Assembly: GCF_022921115.1 (NCBI RefSeq)
Contig: NZ_CP095075.1
Location: forward strand, 3,546,001 to 3,610,000
DNA from: Halobacillus amylolyticus
GTDB lineage: Bacteria > Bacillota > Bacilli > Bacillales > Halobacillaceae
Length of the DNA: 64,000 nt
Direction of reading: 5' to 3'
The position numbers and the translations under genes are program-made. This document shows positions 54,477 to 62,195 of this stretch, piece after piece (the stretch's first letter is position 1; every line of letters begins with the position of its first letter). The notes below the pieces were generated by a model. That model ran no database searches, had not been told where the DNA came from, and saw only the letters and a program-made list of their open reading frames with translations.

Positions 54477-54896
54477 TGTTTAAAAAGTTGCCAAATGAGA
54501 AGGTCGACTAAGGTCGCCACGACATGCGAGCAACGTCGACACTAGAACGTCCTGTGTATCGCAAGAAGGTCGAGGCGGCGTAGCTTTGAGCACCAAGAAA
54601 ATCTTCCCCGAATTGGCATCGCACGAAGGAAAAGTGTCCTTCTTTTCCAAGGAACGGACTTGCACAGGACGTGCTGACTTCTACGTTGTGCACAGGACGT
54701 GCACGGTTTTAGTAGAAGTTCCACTGCTGCCTCATGATACGTGAGTAGCGAGGCCCCTTCAGCGAATATCCTTCTTCGCTGCCTTGCACCGAGGAATTTG
54801 CTTCCACGAATAAGCTTGTAGACGCAGGTGCACACGCTCTTCAAAAGCAAGCCAACGAAGTGATTCGCCTCTTATCATTTGGTGACTTTTTGAACA
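54477..54896. mobile_element. MITE-like repeat element with terminal inverted repeats
   Basis: The ends are 26-bp inverted repeats matching at 22 positions: left at 54477-54502 (TGTTTAAAAAGTTGCCAAAT...) and right at 54871-54896, reading the reverse complement of TGTTCAAAAAGTCACCAAAT. Inside, CACAGGACGTGC-type boxes recur (about 54660 and 54690) and GTCGAC occurs twice. There is no transposase and no credible ORF; several small open frames are by chance. Target duplication is not evident. It lies between the hydroxyacyl-CoA dehydrogenase and the acyl-CoA dehydrogenase, ending 23 bp before the next start codon. A similar non-autonomous repeat may be common in relatives. Confidence 0.75.
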
Positions 54897-54919
54897 ACCT
54901 CTTAAAGGGAGTGGAGCAG

Positions 54920-56068
54920 ATGAATTTTGATTTAGAGGAAGACATTCAATTTCTAAAAAAGAATGTGCGTGATTTTGTTCAAACAGAAGTAGAAGCGGTC
55001 GCGATGGATATTGAAAAAGAAGATAAGATCCCTGAGCGAATAATTGAAATGTCTAAAGAAATGGGACTGTTCGGCCTAAGTATCCCTGATGAATACGGCG
55101 GATTAGGGATTGGAATGGTAGGCAAGTGTGCTCTATATGAAGAAATAGGGGCAACCCACAATGGGTATACAACATTGATTGGTGCACATACAGGAATTGG
55201 CACAGTGGGAATTGTTGAAATGGGAAATGAACAGCAAAAACAAAAATACTTACCAAAACTTGCGAGCGGTGAATTCATAGGGGCCTTTGCTCTCACAGAG
55301 CCAAGTGCTGGGTCGAATGCAACGAATTTGAAAACCACAGCTGTTAAAAAGGGAGATCACTATATTTTAAATGGCACGAAACATTACATTACCAATGCAA
55401 CTGAAGCAGATGTCTTCACGGTGATGGCGGTGACGGATGCTAGTAAAGGGGCGAAAGGAATCACCTCTTTTATTGTTGAAAAAGATTTCCCTGGCTTTCA
55501 AGTAGGTGCGATCGAGCCGAAGATGGGGTTGCACGGTTCACAATCCGCTGAAATTATTTTAGAAGATTGCAAGGTTCCAGCTGAGAATGTGCTCGGAGTT
55601 GAAGGGCAAGGCTACGTCAATGCCTTAAAAATACTGGCTAACGGCCGGGCTGGTCTGGCAGCGAGAAACCTTGGTTCCTGCCAAAAGCTGTTAGATTTAT
55701 CGATGGAATATGTCCAAGAGCGTGAACAGTTCGGCGTACCTATTATCGACCACCAAGCGGTCGGTCACATGGTATCTGAAATGGCTGTCGAGATTGAGGC
55801 ACTGCGATCATTCACCTATCGTGTGGCATGGATGGTGGATGAAGGGCAGAAAGTTATCAAGGAAGCAGCGATGCTGAAGCTATATGGATCAGAAGTCTAT
55901 AATCGCGTAGCTGATAAAGCGGTTCAGGTTCATGGAGGGATCGGGTATATCTCCGATTACCCAATTGAACGATTTTTCCGAGATGCACGTATTACTAGAA
56001 TTTATGAAGGTACATCAGAAATTCAAAAGAATATTATCACTGGACAACTGAAAAAAGAGTATAGCTAG
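54920..56068 (+). CDS. Acyl-CoA dehydrogenase
   Basis: This 382-residue enzyme starts at ATG 54920 behind GGGAGTGG; the in-frame start at 54860 lies in the MITE-like element. It shows GAFALTEPSAGSNATNL, KHYITNATEADVF, QVHGGIGYISDYPIERFFRDARITRI and the catalytic glutamate in YEGTSEIQ. It is very like the one at 44360. The expected loop has Asn in SNATNL where others have Asp. It probably shares EtfBA. It leads a run with thiolase and enoyl-CoA hydratase. Confidence 0.95.
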   Translation: MNFDLEEDIQFLKKNVRDFVQTEVEAVAMDIEKEDKIPERIIEMSKEMGLFGLSIPDEYGGLGIGMVGKCALYEEIGATHNGYTTLIGAHTGIGTVGIVEMGNEQQKQKYLPKLASGEFIGAFALTEPSAGSNATNLKTTAVKKGDHYILNGTKHYITNATEADVFTVMAVTDASKGAKGITSFIVEKDFPGFQVGAIEPKMGLHGSQSAEIILEDCKVPAENVLGVEGQGYVNALKILANGRAGLAARNLGSCQKLLDLSMEYVQEREQFGVPIIDHQAVGHMVSEMAVEIEALRSFTYRVAWMVDEGQKVIKEAAMLKLYGSEVYNRVADKAVQVHGGIGYISDYPIERFFRDARITRIYEGTSEIQKNIITGQLKKEYS

Positions 56069-56080
56069 GAGGAGAATTAC

Positions 56081-57265
56081 ATGAGAGACGATATTGTTAT
56101 TGTCAGTGCCGTGAGAACACCTATTGGCGGCTACGGCGGCTCGTTGAAAGGGATCTCGTCTGGCCACTTAGCTTCTATTGCGATAAAGGAATCGATCGAA
56201 CAGGCTGGTTTATCACCCGAACAAGTAGATGAAGCGATTATTGGTGAAGTAAGGCAAACAACGGAGTCTTCGAACGTAGCGCGAGTAGCCGCGTTACGGG
56301 CAGGAATACCGGAATCATCTCCCGCCTATACGATTAACCGTTTGTGTGCATCGGGAATGCAGGCTGTGGCTTCAGGCGTCCAGCAAATTGCCTTTGATCA
56401 AGCGGATATTGTTGTCGCGGGTGGAACGGAAAGTATGAGTCGCTCCCCTATTTACCTTAGAAACTCAAGGTTTGGCGGTGACAAGACGACATTGGTCGAC
56501 TCAAACGCAGAAGCTGGTCAACAACCGCAAGAAATCTACGGCAACAACCTTGGGATGGGCATGACGGCCGAAAATGTTGCTGAAAGATATGCTATTTCTA
56601 GGGAAGATCAGGATGCCTTTGCGATTGAAAGCCAAAGACGAGCTTCACAGGCAATTGAGGAAGGAAAGTTCAAGGATGAAATCGTTCCTGTAGAAGTAAA
56701 AGAAAAAAAGAAAACCTTTGTTGTAGATACAGATGAGCATCCTCGTCCGCAAACAACGATCGAAAAACTGGCGACACTACGACCGGCCTTTAAAGAGAAT
56801 GGCACAGTAACGGCAGGGAATGCGTGTGGGCGAAATGATGGTGCCTCAGCCTTAGTGATTATGAAGGAATCGCAAGCTGAAGCATTAGGTCTTACCCCTC
56901 TTGCACGCATTAAGAATTGGGCGACGGCCGGTGTTTCACCGGAAGTAATGGGAATCGGTCCCGTTCCCGCTGTGAAGAAGTTGTTAGAGAAAACCTCTAA
57001 ACAAATACAAGACATCGGATTAGTCGAGTTAAATGAGGCATTTGCCTCCCAAGCTTTAGCCGTCATTCGCGAGCTCTCTTTAGATCCGGAAAAAGTAAAC
57101 GTAAATGGTGGGGCAATAGCGCTTGGCCATCCGGTTGGTGCGAGCGGAGCACGAATTATTACTACACTTTTACATGAGATGAGAAAGAGAGAAGAACAAC
57201 TTGGGATTGCAACCTTATGTGCAGGTGGCGGCCAAGGTATGGCCATAATGATTGAACGCGTTTAA
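56081..57265 (+). CDS. Acetyl-CoA acetyltransferase (thiolase)
   Basis: This 394-residue thiolase has the nucleophile Cys89 in [11 protein letters not shown], the histidine in [17 protein letters not shown] and the second cysteine in [12 protein letters not shown]. It starts at ATG 56081 behind AGGAGG. It performs the final cleavage of beta-oxidation. A 212-residue frame on the opposite strand is a shadow. Confidence 0.95.
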   Translation: MRDDIVIVSAVRTPIGGYGGSLKGISSGHLASIAIKESIEQAGLSPEQVDEAIIGEVRQTTESSNVARVAALRAGIPESSPAYTINRLCASGMQAVASGVQQIAFDQADIVVAGGTESMSRSPIYLRNSRFGGDKTTLVDSNAEAGQQPQEIYGNNLGMGMTAENVAERYAISREDQDAFAIESQRRASQAIEEGKFKDEIVPVEVKEKKKTFVVDTDEHPRPQTTIEKLATLRPAFKENGTVTAGNACGRNDGASALVIMKESQAEALGLTPLARIKNWATAGVSPEVMGIGPVPAVKKLLEKTSKQIQDIGLVELNEAFASQALAVIRELSLDPEKVNVNGGAIALGHPVGASGARIITTLLHEMRKREEQLGIATLCAGGGQGMAIMIERV

Positions 57266-57345
57266 TTTTGAAAAGTACAAGGAAAGGGCAAGAGTTCATG
57301 GAGGGCCTAAACGTATGACGATCAATCTTCTTTCTTTGACTATAT

Positions 57346-57480
57346 GGGCTATAGGAGATATATAGGGACGAAAAAGGTAATGTAATCATAGCGTTAAACG
57401 TGAACCAGGAGGTATTGGGTGCAGAAGGGACGATCCCAGCAGTGGTATTTGCAACATCAGAGGTTTATCCGTTCAAATAA
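57346..57480 (+). other. Short open coding-like stretch without start, possible remnant
   Basis: In one frame the sequence from about 57346 to TAA 57478-57480 reads DEKGNVIIALNVNQEVLGAE and then TIPAVVFATSEVYPFK, but there is no credible start codon or preceding frame. The composition looks coding. The 252-bp gap between thiolase and enoyl-CoA hydratase holds nothing else recognisable. Confidence 0.25.
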
Positions 57481-57516
57481 CCACAACACCTCAATTAAAA
57501 GGAAAGGGATGACAAC

Positions 57517-58296
57517 ATGCCATTTGAAAACATAGAATTAACAACTAAAGATCAGCTTGCCTACATTACAATCAATCGACCTGAGGCACGTAATGCATTA
57601 AATAAAGAAACGTTAGATGAGATGGTCGAGGCTTTAGGAAGAGTAGCCGAGCAAGAGGAAGTAGGAGCGGTCGTTTTTACAGGTAAAGGGGAAAAGTCCT
57701 TTGCGGCAGGTGCTGATATTAAGCAGCTAACAGAAAAATCTGCGCTTGATGCTTTAAATCCTCAAGGAATGCAATACGTCTATGATAGGATTGAAAGTTA
57801 TGAAAAACCAACGATCGCAATGATTAACGGGTATGCCCTTGGCGGTGGTTGTGAATTAGCGATGGCCTGTGATATCCGTGTTGCCTCTACCAATGCAAAA
57901 CTAGGACTACCTGAGCTTAACCTATCGATAATTCCGGGTGCTGGCGGCACACAAAGACTAGCAAGATTAGTCGGAAAAGGGAAGGCTCTTGAGATGATTT
58001 TGACTGGAAAAATGATGGATGCGCAAGAGGCGGTACAGTTTGGACTAGTCTCCGAGGCAGTAGCACCTGAGGATTTAGCTGCGAGGGTGGAAGAAGTCGC
58101 ATCAACTATCTTATCTAAAGGTCCTTTAGCTGTAAAACTTGCAAAACTATCCGTTCATATGGGTACAGAAACAGATATGAAAACAGGTCTCATGCTTGAA
58201 AAGCTTTCCCAGGCAATTTTGTTCAACTCGGATGATAAAAACGAAGGTACACAAGCATTTATTGAGAAACGCAAAGCAGTCTTTCAAGGGAAGTAG
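57517..58296 (+). CDS. Enoyl-CoA hydratase (crotonase family)
   Basis: This 259-residue crotonase hydrates trans-2-enoyl-CoA to S-3-hydroxyacyl-CoA. The oxyanion-hole and substrate motifs SFAAGADIKQL, GYALGGGCELAMACD (catalytic Glu) and LPELNLSIIPGAGGTQRL (second Glu) are present. Start ATG 57517 behind AAAGGAAAGGG. It complements the dehydrogenases of the operon, whereas the other cluster uses MaoC enzymes. It precedes the PaaI thioesterase by 15 bp. Confidence 0.96.
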   Translation: MPFENIELTTKDQLAYITINRPEARNALNKETLDEMVEALGRVAEQEEVGAVVFTGKGEKSFAAGADIKQLTEKSALDALNPQGMQYVYDRIESYEKPTIAMINGYALGGGCELAMACDIRVASTNAKLGLPELNLSIIPGAGGTQRLARLVGKGKALEMILTGKMMDAQEAVQFGLVSEAVAPEDLAARVEEVASTILSKGPLAVKLAKLSVHMGTETDMKTGLMLEKLSQAILFNSDDKNEGTQAFIEKRKAVFQGK

Positions 58297-58311
58297 TGAA
58301 GGGGGGTTGGG

Positions 58312-58716
58312 ATGACTACCAAGGTAATTGATGAGGTGCGGGAAAGCTTTGAATCCAGTCCATTTTTCTCGCACATCGGCTTCGAGATCCTCAATTTTGA
58401 AGAAGGAAACGTTTACCTCAAACTGCCGATTAAAGAGCAGTTATTAAATGTGAATGGAACGCTTCATGGCGGGGTTCATGCAACAATGCTTGATTTGATC
58501 CTAGGTATGGCAATCCGCTCGACTACGAAAACCCGTTGTACAACGATAAATCTTAATGTGAATTACCTTGCTCCTTCCTCAAGTGGAGATGTGTTTGCAA
58601 AGGGAAGGATTTTGCAACAAGGGTATCGGACTGTAACGGCAGAGGGTGAATTATATGATCCCGAAGAAAAGATGCTTGCGAAAGGGGTAGGGACGTTTAA
58701 GCTTATTCGTGATTGA
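58312..58716 (+). CDS. PaaI-type acyl-CoA thioesterase
   Basis: This 134-residue hotdog thioesterase has the motif GTLHGGVHATMLDLILGMA with the catalytic Asp/His positions of PaaI proteins, and NVNYLAPSSSGDVFAKGRIL. It hydrolyses CoA thioesters, probably relieving CoA trapping. ATG 58312 follows GGGGGTTGGG. It is the last recognised gene of the operon. Confidence 0.93.
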   Translation: MTTKVIDEVRESFESSPFFSHIGFEILNFEEGNVYLKLPIKEQLLNVNGTLHGGVHATMLDLILGMAIRSTTKTRCTTINLNVNYLAPSSSGDVFAKGRILQQGYRTVTAEGELYDPEEKMLAKGVGTFKLIRD

Positions 58717-58738
58717 AGAATAATGGAGAAGGAATGAT

Positions 58739-58885
58739 ATGAAATTTCGTTGGGCGAAAACGACCTATGGGGTGGTACATCTCCTTTGGGGGAGAAAAGC
58801 CACAAGTTGCCAAGTATATATCGTTTTCACCAACCCTGTGAGTGAAATAGTTTCAAAAAAAGGGCTATCAGCTAATTGCCGATAG
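58739..58885 (+). CDS. Small ORF or gene remnant
   Basis: An ATG at 58739 is preceded by GGAGAAGG at 58724-58731 and opens a 48-residue frame (MKFRWAKTTYGVVHLLWGRK...) that ends inside the terminator stem. There is no recognised family. The good ribosome site argues for a real peptide, while the lack of length and run into the terminator argue for a decayed gene. Confidence 0.3.
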   Translation: MKFRWAKTTYGVVHLLWGRKATSCQVYIVFTNPVSEIVSKKGLSANCR

Positions 58886-58896
58886 GCCTTTTTTTT
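58857..58896 (+). terminator. Intrinsic terminator of the second acyl operon
   Basis: AAAAAGGGCTATC (58857-58869) pairs with GATAGGCCTTTTT (58881-58893) with one mismatch, followed by T residues. It is 140 bp after the thioesterase stop. Confidence 0.85.
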
Positions 58897-58991
58897 GAGT
58901 GATATAGATTGATGTTGACCAACAAGCTTATCCTGCCGTTCATGAACTTTTTCAATTACGAGAGTGTCCATTTTTTGACACACGCTTACTT

Positions 58992-59231
58992 TTAAATAAA
59001 GTATCTTGATAATAAAAGTAAATAGGGACCAATTAAAAGTAAGACACTAATATAGATTAGTTTGCTCTTTCCTAACATCATTGCAAACGCCCAACTGAAT
59101 AAGCTACATAGAAAAGTGAGGATGACAGTAGTTATAATGCCGTATTCTTGGAAGAAGATAGATGAGAAAGATAGGAAACCACTGACAACAAAAATCCAAT
59201 AAACGCCCCAATAAATTTTCGTTTCCATCAC
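58992..59231 (-). CDS. Small hydrophobic membrane protein
   Basis: This protein of about 79 residues has three hydrophobic segments and ends LLLLSRYFI. The start at GTG 59231 (or ATG 59228) is taken because AAAGGAG lies 8-11 bp upstream, whereas the ATG at 59249 overlaps that site. It is monocistronic on the minus strand, convergent with the acyl operon. I do not recognise a family. Confidence 0.6.
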   Translation of the reverse strand: MMETKIYWGVYWIFVVSGFLSFSSIFFQEYGIITTVILTFLCSLFSWAFAMMLGKSKLIYISVLLLIGPYLLLLSRYFI

Positions 59232-59249
59232 CTCTATGACTCCTTTCAT

Positions 59250-59558
59250 TTATAAGTTAGAACAAATAATTTACAAAGACCAGAAAAGTACCACACAAGT
59301 AAAACTTACCATATAAATATTTATTTGTATAAAGAATACAGTCAACCCCAAACATTAACGTATGACAGATTTTATAAGTCGTGCAACCCCAGTGGGTTTA
59401 ACCATACATAAGCCATAACAATAATGGAAGCACGAGATGTTTAAAATATTGTTACGAACAAGAAGGGAAAATTTTATAAGCATCGTCGTCCTCTCATAGA
59501 CATCCCGACCCTTTTCCCATAAAATGAATATAGATATGAAAACGATGGAGGATCAAGT
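59250..59558. other. Gene-free gap before scrR; nothing recognised
   Basis: No open frame, strong palindrome or clear promoter was found beyond a minor AACCC/GGGTT pair at about 59387-59400. The LacI gene's ribosome site (TGGAGGATC) closes it. Confidence 0.5.
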
Positions 59559-60548
59559 ATGACGACAATCAATGACATCGCAAAAATGGCTAACGTATCA
59601 CGGACGACGGTATCACGTGTTTTGAATAATAGCGGGTATGCGAGTGAAGACGTAAGGAAACGCATCCTAAAGATTGTTGAAGAAACAGGATATATGCCTA
59701 GCGTCTCTGCTAAGTCATTACGCACAAAGAAATCAGGGGTTATCGGTGTGATCCTTCCAAAAATCAGTACGGAGACAGCGAGCCGCGTCGTTGGTGGAAT
59801 CAATGAAGTAGTGGCCAAAGAGGATTTTCAAATTTTACTTACGGATACAGAGCTTGATAAAGAGAAAGAAATTGAATATGTGCGGTTGTTAAAGAGCCGT
59901 CACGTGGATGGGATCATTTTGCTTTCAACCAATGTGAATGATCGATTAATTCAAGCGGTAACTGAAACCAATCTGCCGTTTATTTCTCTTGGACAGGCGT
60001 TACCTGGCTTTACATCTGTTGTCTATGATGATTATCATGCGGCTGTTGATATGACGAACATGCTCATTCAGAAAGGCCATGAAAAGATTGCTTTTATTGG
60101 AGTTGGGGAAGATGATCCTGCTGTTGGAGTTTTGCGGAAAAATGCTTACGTGAATACCTTAGAGAAGCATGGTTATGCCATCGATGATCGTTTCATGGAA
60201 GTGGGGGACTTTAGTATTGAATCGGGTTATGAGGGGATGAAGAGAATCCTTAAACGTTGTGGCGACCAGTGCCCGACAGCTGTTTTTGTTGTAACTGATC
60301 GGATGGCAATTGGTGCGATGGAATATTTGAAAGAACAGGGCTACCGGATCCCAGAAGATATCGCCGTTACGGGGATAGGTGCATCTACCATGTCGAAATA
60401 TGTTTCCCCATCATTAACAACGATACAATATCACAATAAAGAAGCGGGGAGAAAGGCTGCTGAACTCTTACTTGCCCAGATGAAAAATCAAAAAACGGAT
60501 GATAAATTTGTGCAAACCTATAGACTGATCAGCAGAGATAGTGTATAG
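59559..60548 (+). CDS. scrR: LacI-family transcriptional repressor of sucrose genes
   Basis: This 329-residue LacI/GalR repressor has the N-terminal helix-turn-helix TTINDIAKMANVSRTTVSRVLNNSGYASEDVRKR and a periplasmic-binding-type effector domain. It sits directly upstream of the sucrose PTS gene, with three operator palindromes in between, so it probably represses that operon and itself may bind nearby. Start ATG 59559 follows GGAGGATC. The effector is likely a sucrose or fructose derivative; not shown by sequence. Confidence 0.93.
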   Translation: MTTINDIAKMANVSRTTVSRVLNNSGYASEDVRKRILKIVEETGYMPSVSAKSLRTKKSGVIGVILPKISTETASRVVGGINEVVAKEDFQILLTDTELDKEKEIEYVRLLKSRHVDGIILLSTNVNDRLIQAVTETNLPFISLGQALPGFTSVVYDDYHAAVDMTNMLIQKGHEKIAFIGVGEDDPAVGVLRKNAYVNTLEKHGYAIDDRFMEVGDFSIESGYEGMKRILKRCGDQCPTAVFVVTDRMAIGAMEYLKEQGYRIPEDIAVTGIGASTMSKYVSPSLTTIQYHNKEAGRKAAELLLAQMKNQKTDDKFVQTYRLISRDSV

Positions 60549-60563
60549 TACCAATTAATAGCT

Positions 60564-60585
60564 TGTGTGTAATCGATTACACACA
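60564..60585. promoter_or_regulatory. LacI-type operator 1 (perfect palindrome)
   Basis: A 22-bp perfect palindrome, core TGTGTAATCGATTACACA, lies just after the scrR stop codon. Its ATCGAT centre is shared with two weaker copies at 60630 and 60687. Confidence 0.85.
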
Positions 60586-60602
60586 TATTTTTTTAAAATC
60601 AA

Positions 60603-60616
60603 TGTAAACGCTTATA
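60603..60616. promoter_or_regulatory. cre-like site upstream of sucrose PTS gene
   Basis: TGTAAACGCTTATA differs from the CcpA consensus TGWAANCGNTNWCA at one position. It is placed between two LacI operators, so both controls may meet here. Confidence 0.7.
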
Positions 60617-60629
60617 TTTTTTTGTTGTA

Positions 60630-60645
60630 TGTGTAATCGATTCCT
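60630..60645. promoter_or_regulatory. LacI-type operator 2 (half-degenerate)
   Basis: TGTGTAATCGATTCCT keeps the left arm and centre of operator 1. Its centre is 64 bp from that of operator 1. Confidence 0.7.
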
Positions 60646-60686
60646 TATTTATTGTTATAAATACTATCTTTCATTTTTTTAATCAA

Positions 60687-60704
60687 TGTGGAATCGATCA
60701 CACA
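60687..60704. promoter_or_regulatory. LacI-type operator 3
   Basis: TGTGGAATCGATCACACA keeps the TGTG/CACA ends and ATCGAT centre. It lies 57 bp after operator 2 and 27 bp before the scrA start codon. Confidence 0.75.
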
Positions 60705-60731
60705 AAATGTATAAAAGGAGGATTTATTACT

Positions 60732-62132
60732 ATGGCTAGTAACTCGGAAATTGCCAAACAAGTCATCAAGTCCGTAGGTGGAGAAGAAAATATCCAATCT
60801 ATTGCTCACTGTGCTACACGATTGCGTATTATGGTGCATGATCGTGAAAAGGTTGATGTGGAAGCTGTTGAGGGGATTGATAAAGTAAAGGGTGCTTTTT
60901 ATAACTCTGGTCAGTATCAAATTATTTTTGGTACAGGGACAGTGAATCGGATTTATGAAGAGGTCACCAATCAAGGAGTCACTGGTACATCAAAGTCGGA
61001 AATGAAAGAGGAAACAGCTAAGCAGGGGAACGCTTTTCAAAGAGCGATCCGTACGTTTGGTGATGTGTTTGTGCCGATCATTCCCGTGCTCGTAGCCACG
61101 GGTCTATTCATGGGGCTACGCGGCCTCCTCACGCAAGAAGCTGTATTAGCGTGGTTTGGTTTAGCGCCTGAAGATATTTCGGAAAACTTCCTCCTTTTTA
61201 CACAAGTGTTAACAGATACTGCCTTTGTTTTCTTGCCAGCTCTTGTGGCCTGGTCGACATTTAGAGTGTTCGGCGGGACCCCGATCATCGGGTTAGTTCT
61301 AGGACTTATGCTTGTTTCCCCTTCATTACCAAATGCCTGGGCAGTGGCAGGTGGAACAGCAGAGCCGATTTATTTTCTAGGCTTCATTCCCGTCATTGGC
61401 TATCAGGGATCAGTTTTACCAGCGTTTTTCGCCGGGATTGTAGGTGCTAAATTTGAAAAATGGTGCCGGAAGCGTGTACCTGAAGCACTCGATCTGATCG
61501 TAACTCCGTTTCTTGTGTTACTTGTGATGATTACATTGTCACTTATGGTTCTTGGTCCGATCCTGCACTTAGTAGAAAATTGGATTTTCTCAGGAACGCT
61601 TGCATTGCTAGGTCTGCCTTTTGGGTTAAGTGGACTTATTATTGGGTTCTTTAACCAAATTATTGTCATTACTGGTGTTCATCACATTTTCAATTTTTTG
61701 GAAATCCAATTGCTTGAAAACTTAGGATATAACCCATTTAATCCCATTGTCACAGGTGCTATCGCAGCCCAAGGTGGAGCGGCTTTAGCTGTCGGAATGA
61801 AAACACAGTCTAAAAAACTAAAAGCTCTTGCCTTTCCTTCCTCAATCTCCGCTTTTCTCGGTATTACCGAGCCAGCGATTTTTGGTGTCAACTTACGTTA
61901 TGGGAAACCATTCATAATGGGACTGATCGGTGGCGGTGTGAGTGGTTTCTTGGCGGCTATTTTAGGACTTAAGGCAACAGGGATGGCGATTACAGTTATC
62001 CCCGGAACACTGCTTTACTTGAATGAGCAAATTTTTTATTACTTGCTTGTTAATATTGTAGCAATTGGAGTGGCCTTTGGATTAACGTATATGTTTGGGT
62101 TCAATGATAAAGATCACAATATCAACGAGTAA
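60732..62132 (+). CDS. scrA: Sucrose PTS transporter subunit EIIBC
   Basis: This 466-residue protein imports and phosphorylates sucrose as sucrose-6-phosphate. The IIB domain has the phospho-acceptor Cys27 in IAHCATRLR, followed by the membrane IIC domain with ALVAWSTFRVFGGTPIIGLVLG and the family motif GITEPAIFGVNLRYGKPF. No IIA domain is present, so another glucose-type IIA must supply phosphate. Start ATG 60732 behind AAAGGAGG. Confidence 0.95.
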   Translation: MASNSEIAKQVIKSVGGEENIQSIAHCATRLRIMVHDREKVDVEAVEGIDKVKGAFYNSGQYQIIFGTGTVNRIYEEVTNQGVTGTSKSEMKEETAKQGNAFQRAIRTFGDVFVPIIPVLVATGLFMGLRGLLTQEAVLAWFGLAPEDISENFLLFTQVLTDTAFVFLPALVAWSTFRVFGGTPIIGLVLGLMLVSPSLPNAWAVAGGTAEPIYFLGFIPVIGYQGSVLPAFFAGIVGAKFEKWCRKRVPEALDLIVTPFLVLLVMITLSLMVLGPILHLVENWIFSGTLALLGLPFGLSGLIIGFFNQIIVITGVHHIFNFLEIQLLENLGYNPFNPIVTGAIAAQGGAALAVGMKTQSKKLKALAFPSSISAFLGITEPAIFGVNLRYGKPFIMGLIGGGVSGFLAAILGLKATGMAITVIPGTLLYLNEQIFYYLLVNIVAIGVAFGLTYMFGFNDKDHNINE

Positions 62133-62144
62133 TTATATTGAAAA

Positions 62145-62176
62145 AAGACCTAGTAGCGTCTACTGGGTCTTCTTTT
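62145..62176 (+). terminator. Terminator between scrA and scrB
   Basis: AAGACCTAGTAG (62145-62156) pairs with CTACTGGGTCTT (62160-62171) with one G-U and a 3-nt loop, followed by CTTTTTC. Partial readthrough could set the ratio of PTS to hydrolase. Confidence 0.85.
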
Positions 62177-62195
62177 TCATGAAGGTGGGAATGAA

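Noticed and set aside
54542..54850. 102-residue minus-strand ORF in the MITE-like element
   Set aside because: Cysteine- and arginine-rich chance frame within a non-coding repeat; no homology features recognised.
54477..54896. Complete insertion sequence
   Set aside because: The element is too short and has no transposase frame; only the ends resemble a transposon.
56608..57246. 212-residue minus-strand ORF opposite thiolase
   Set aside because: Shadow of a conserved thiolase; composition and position offer no support.
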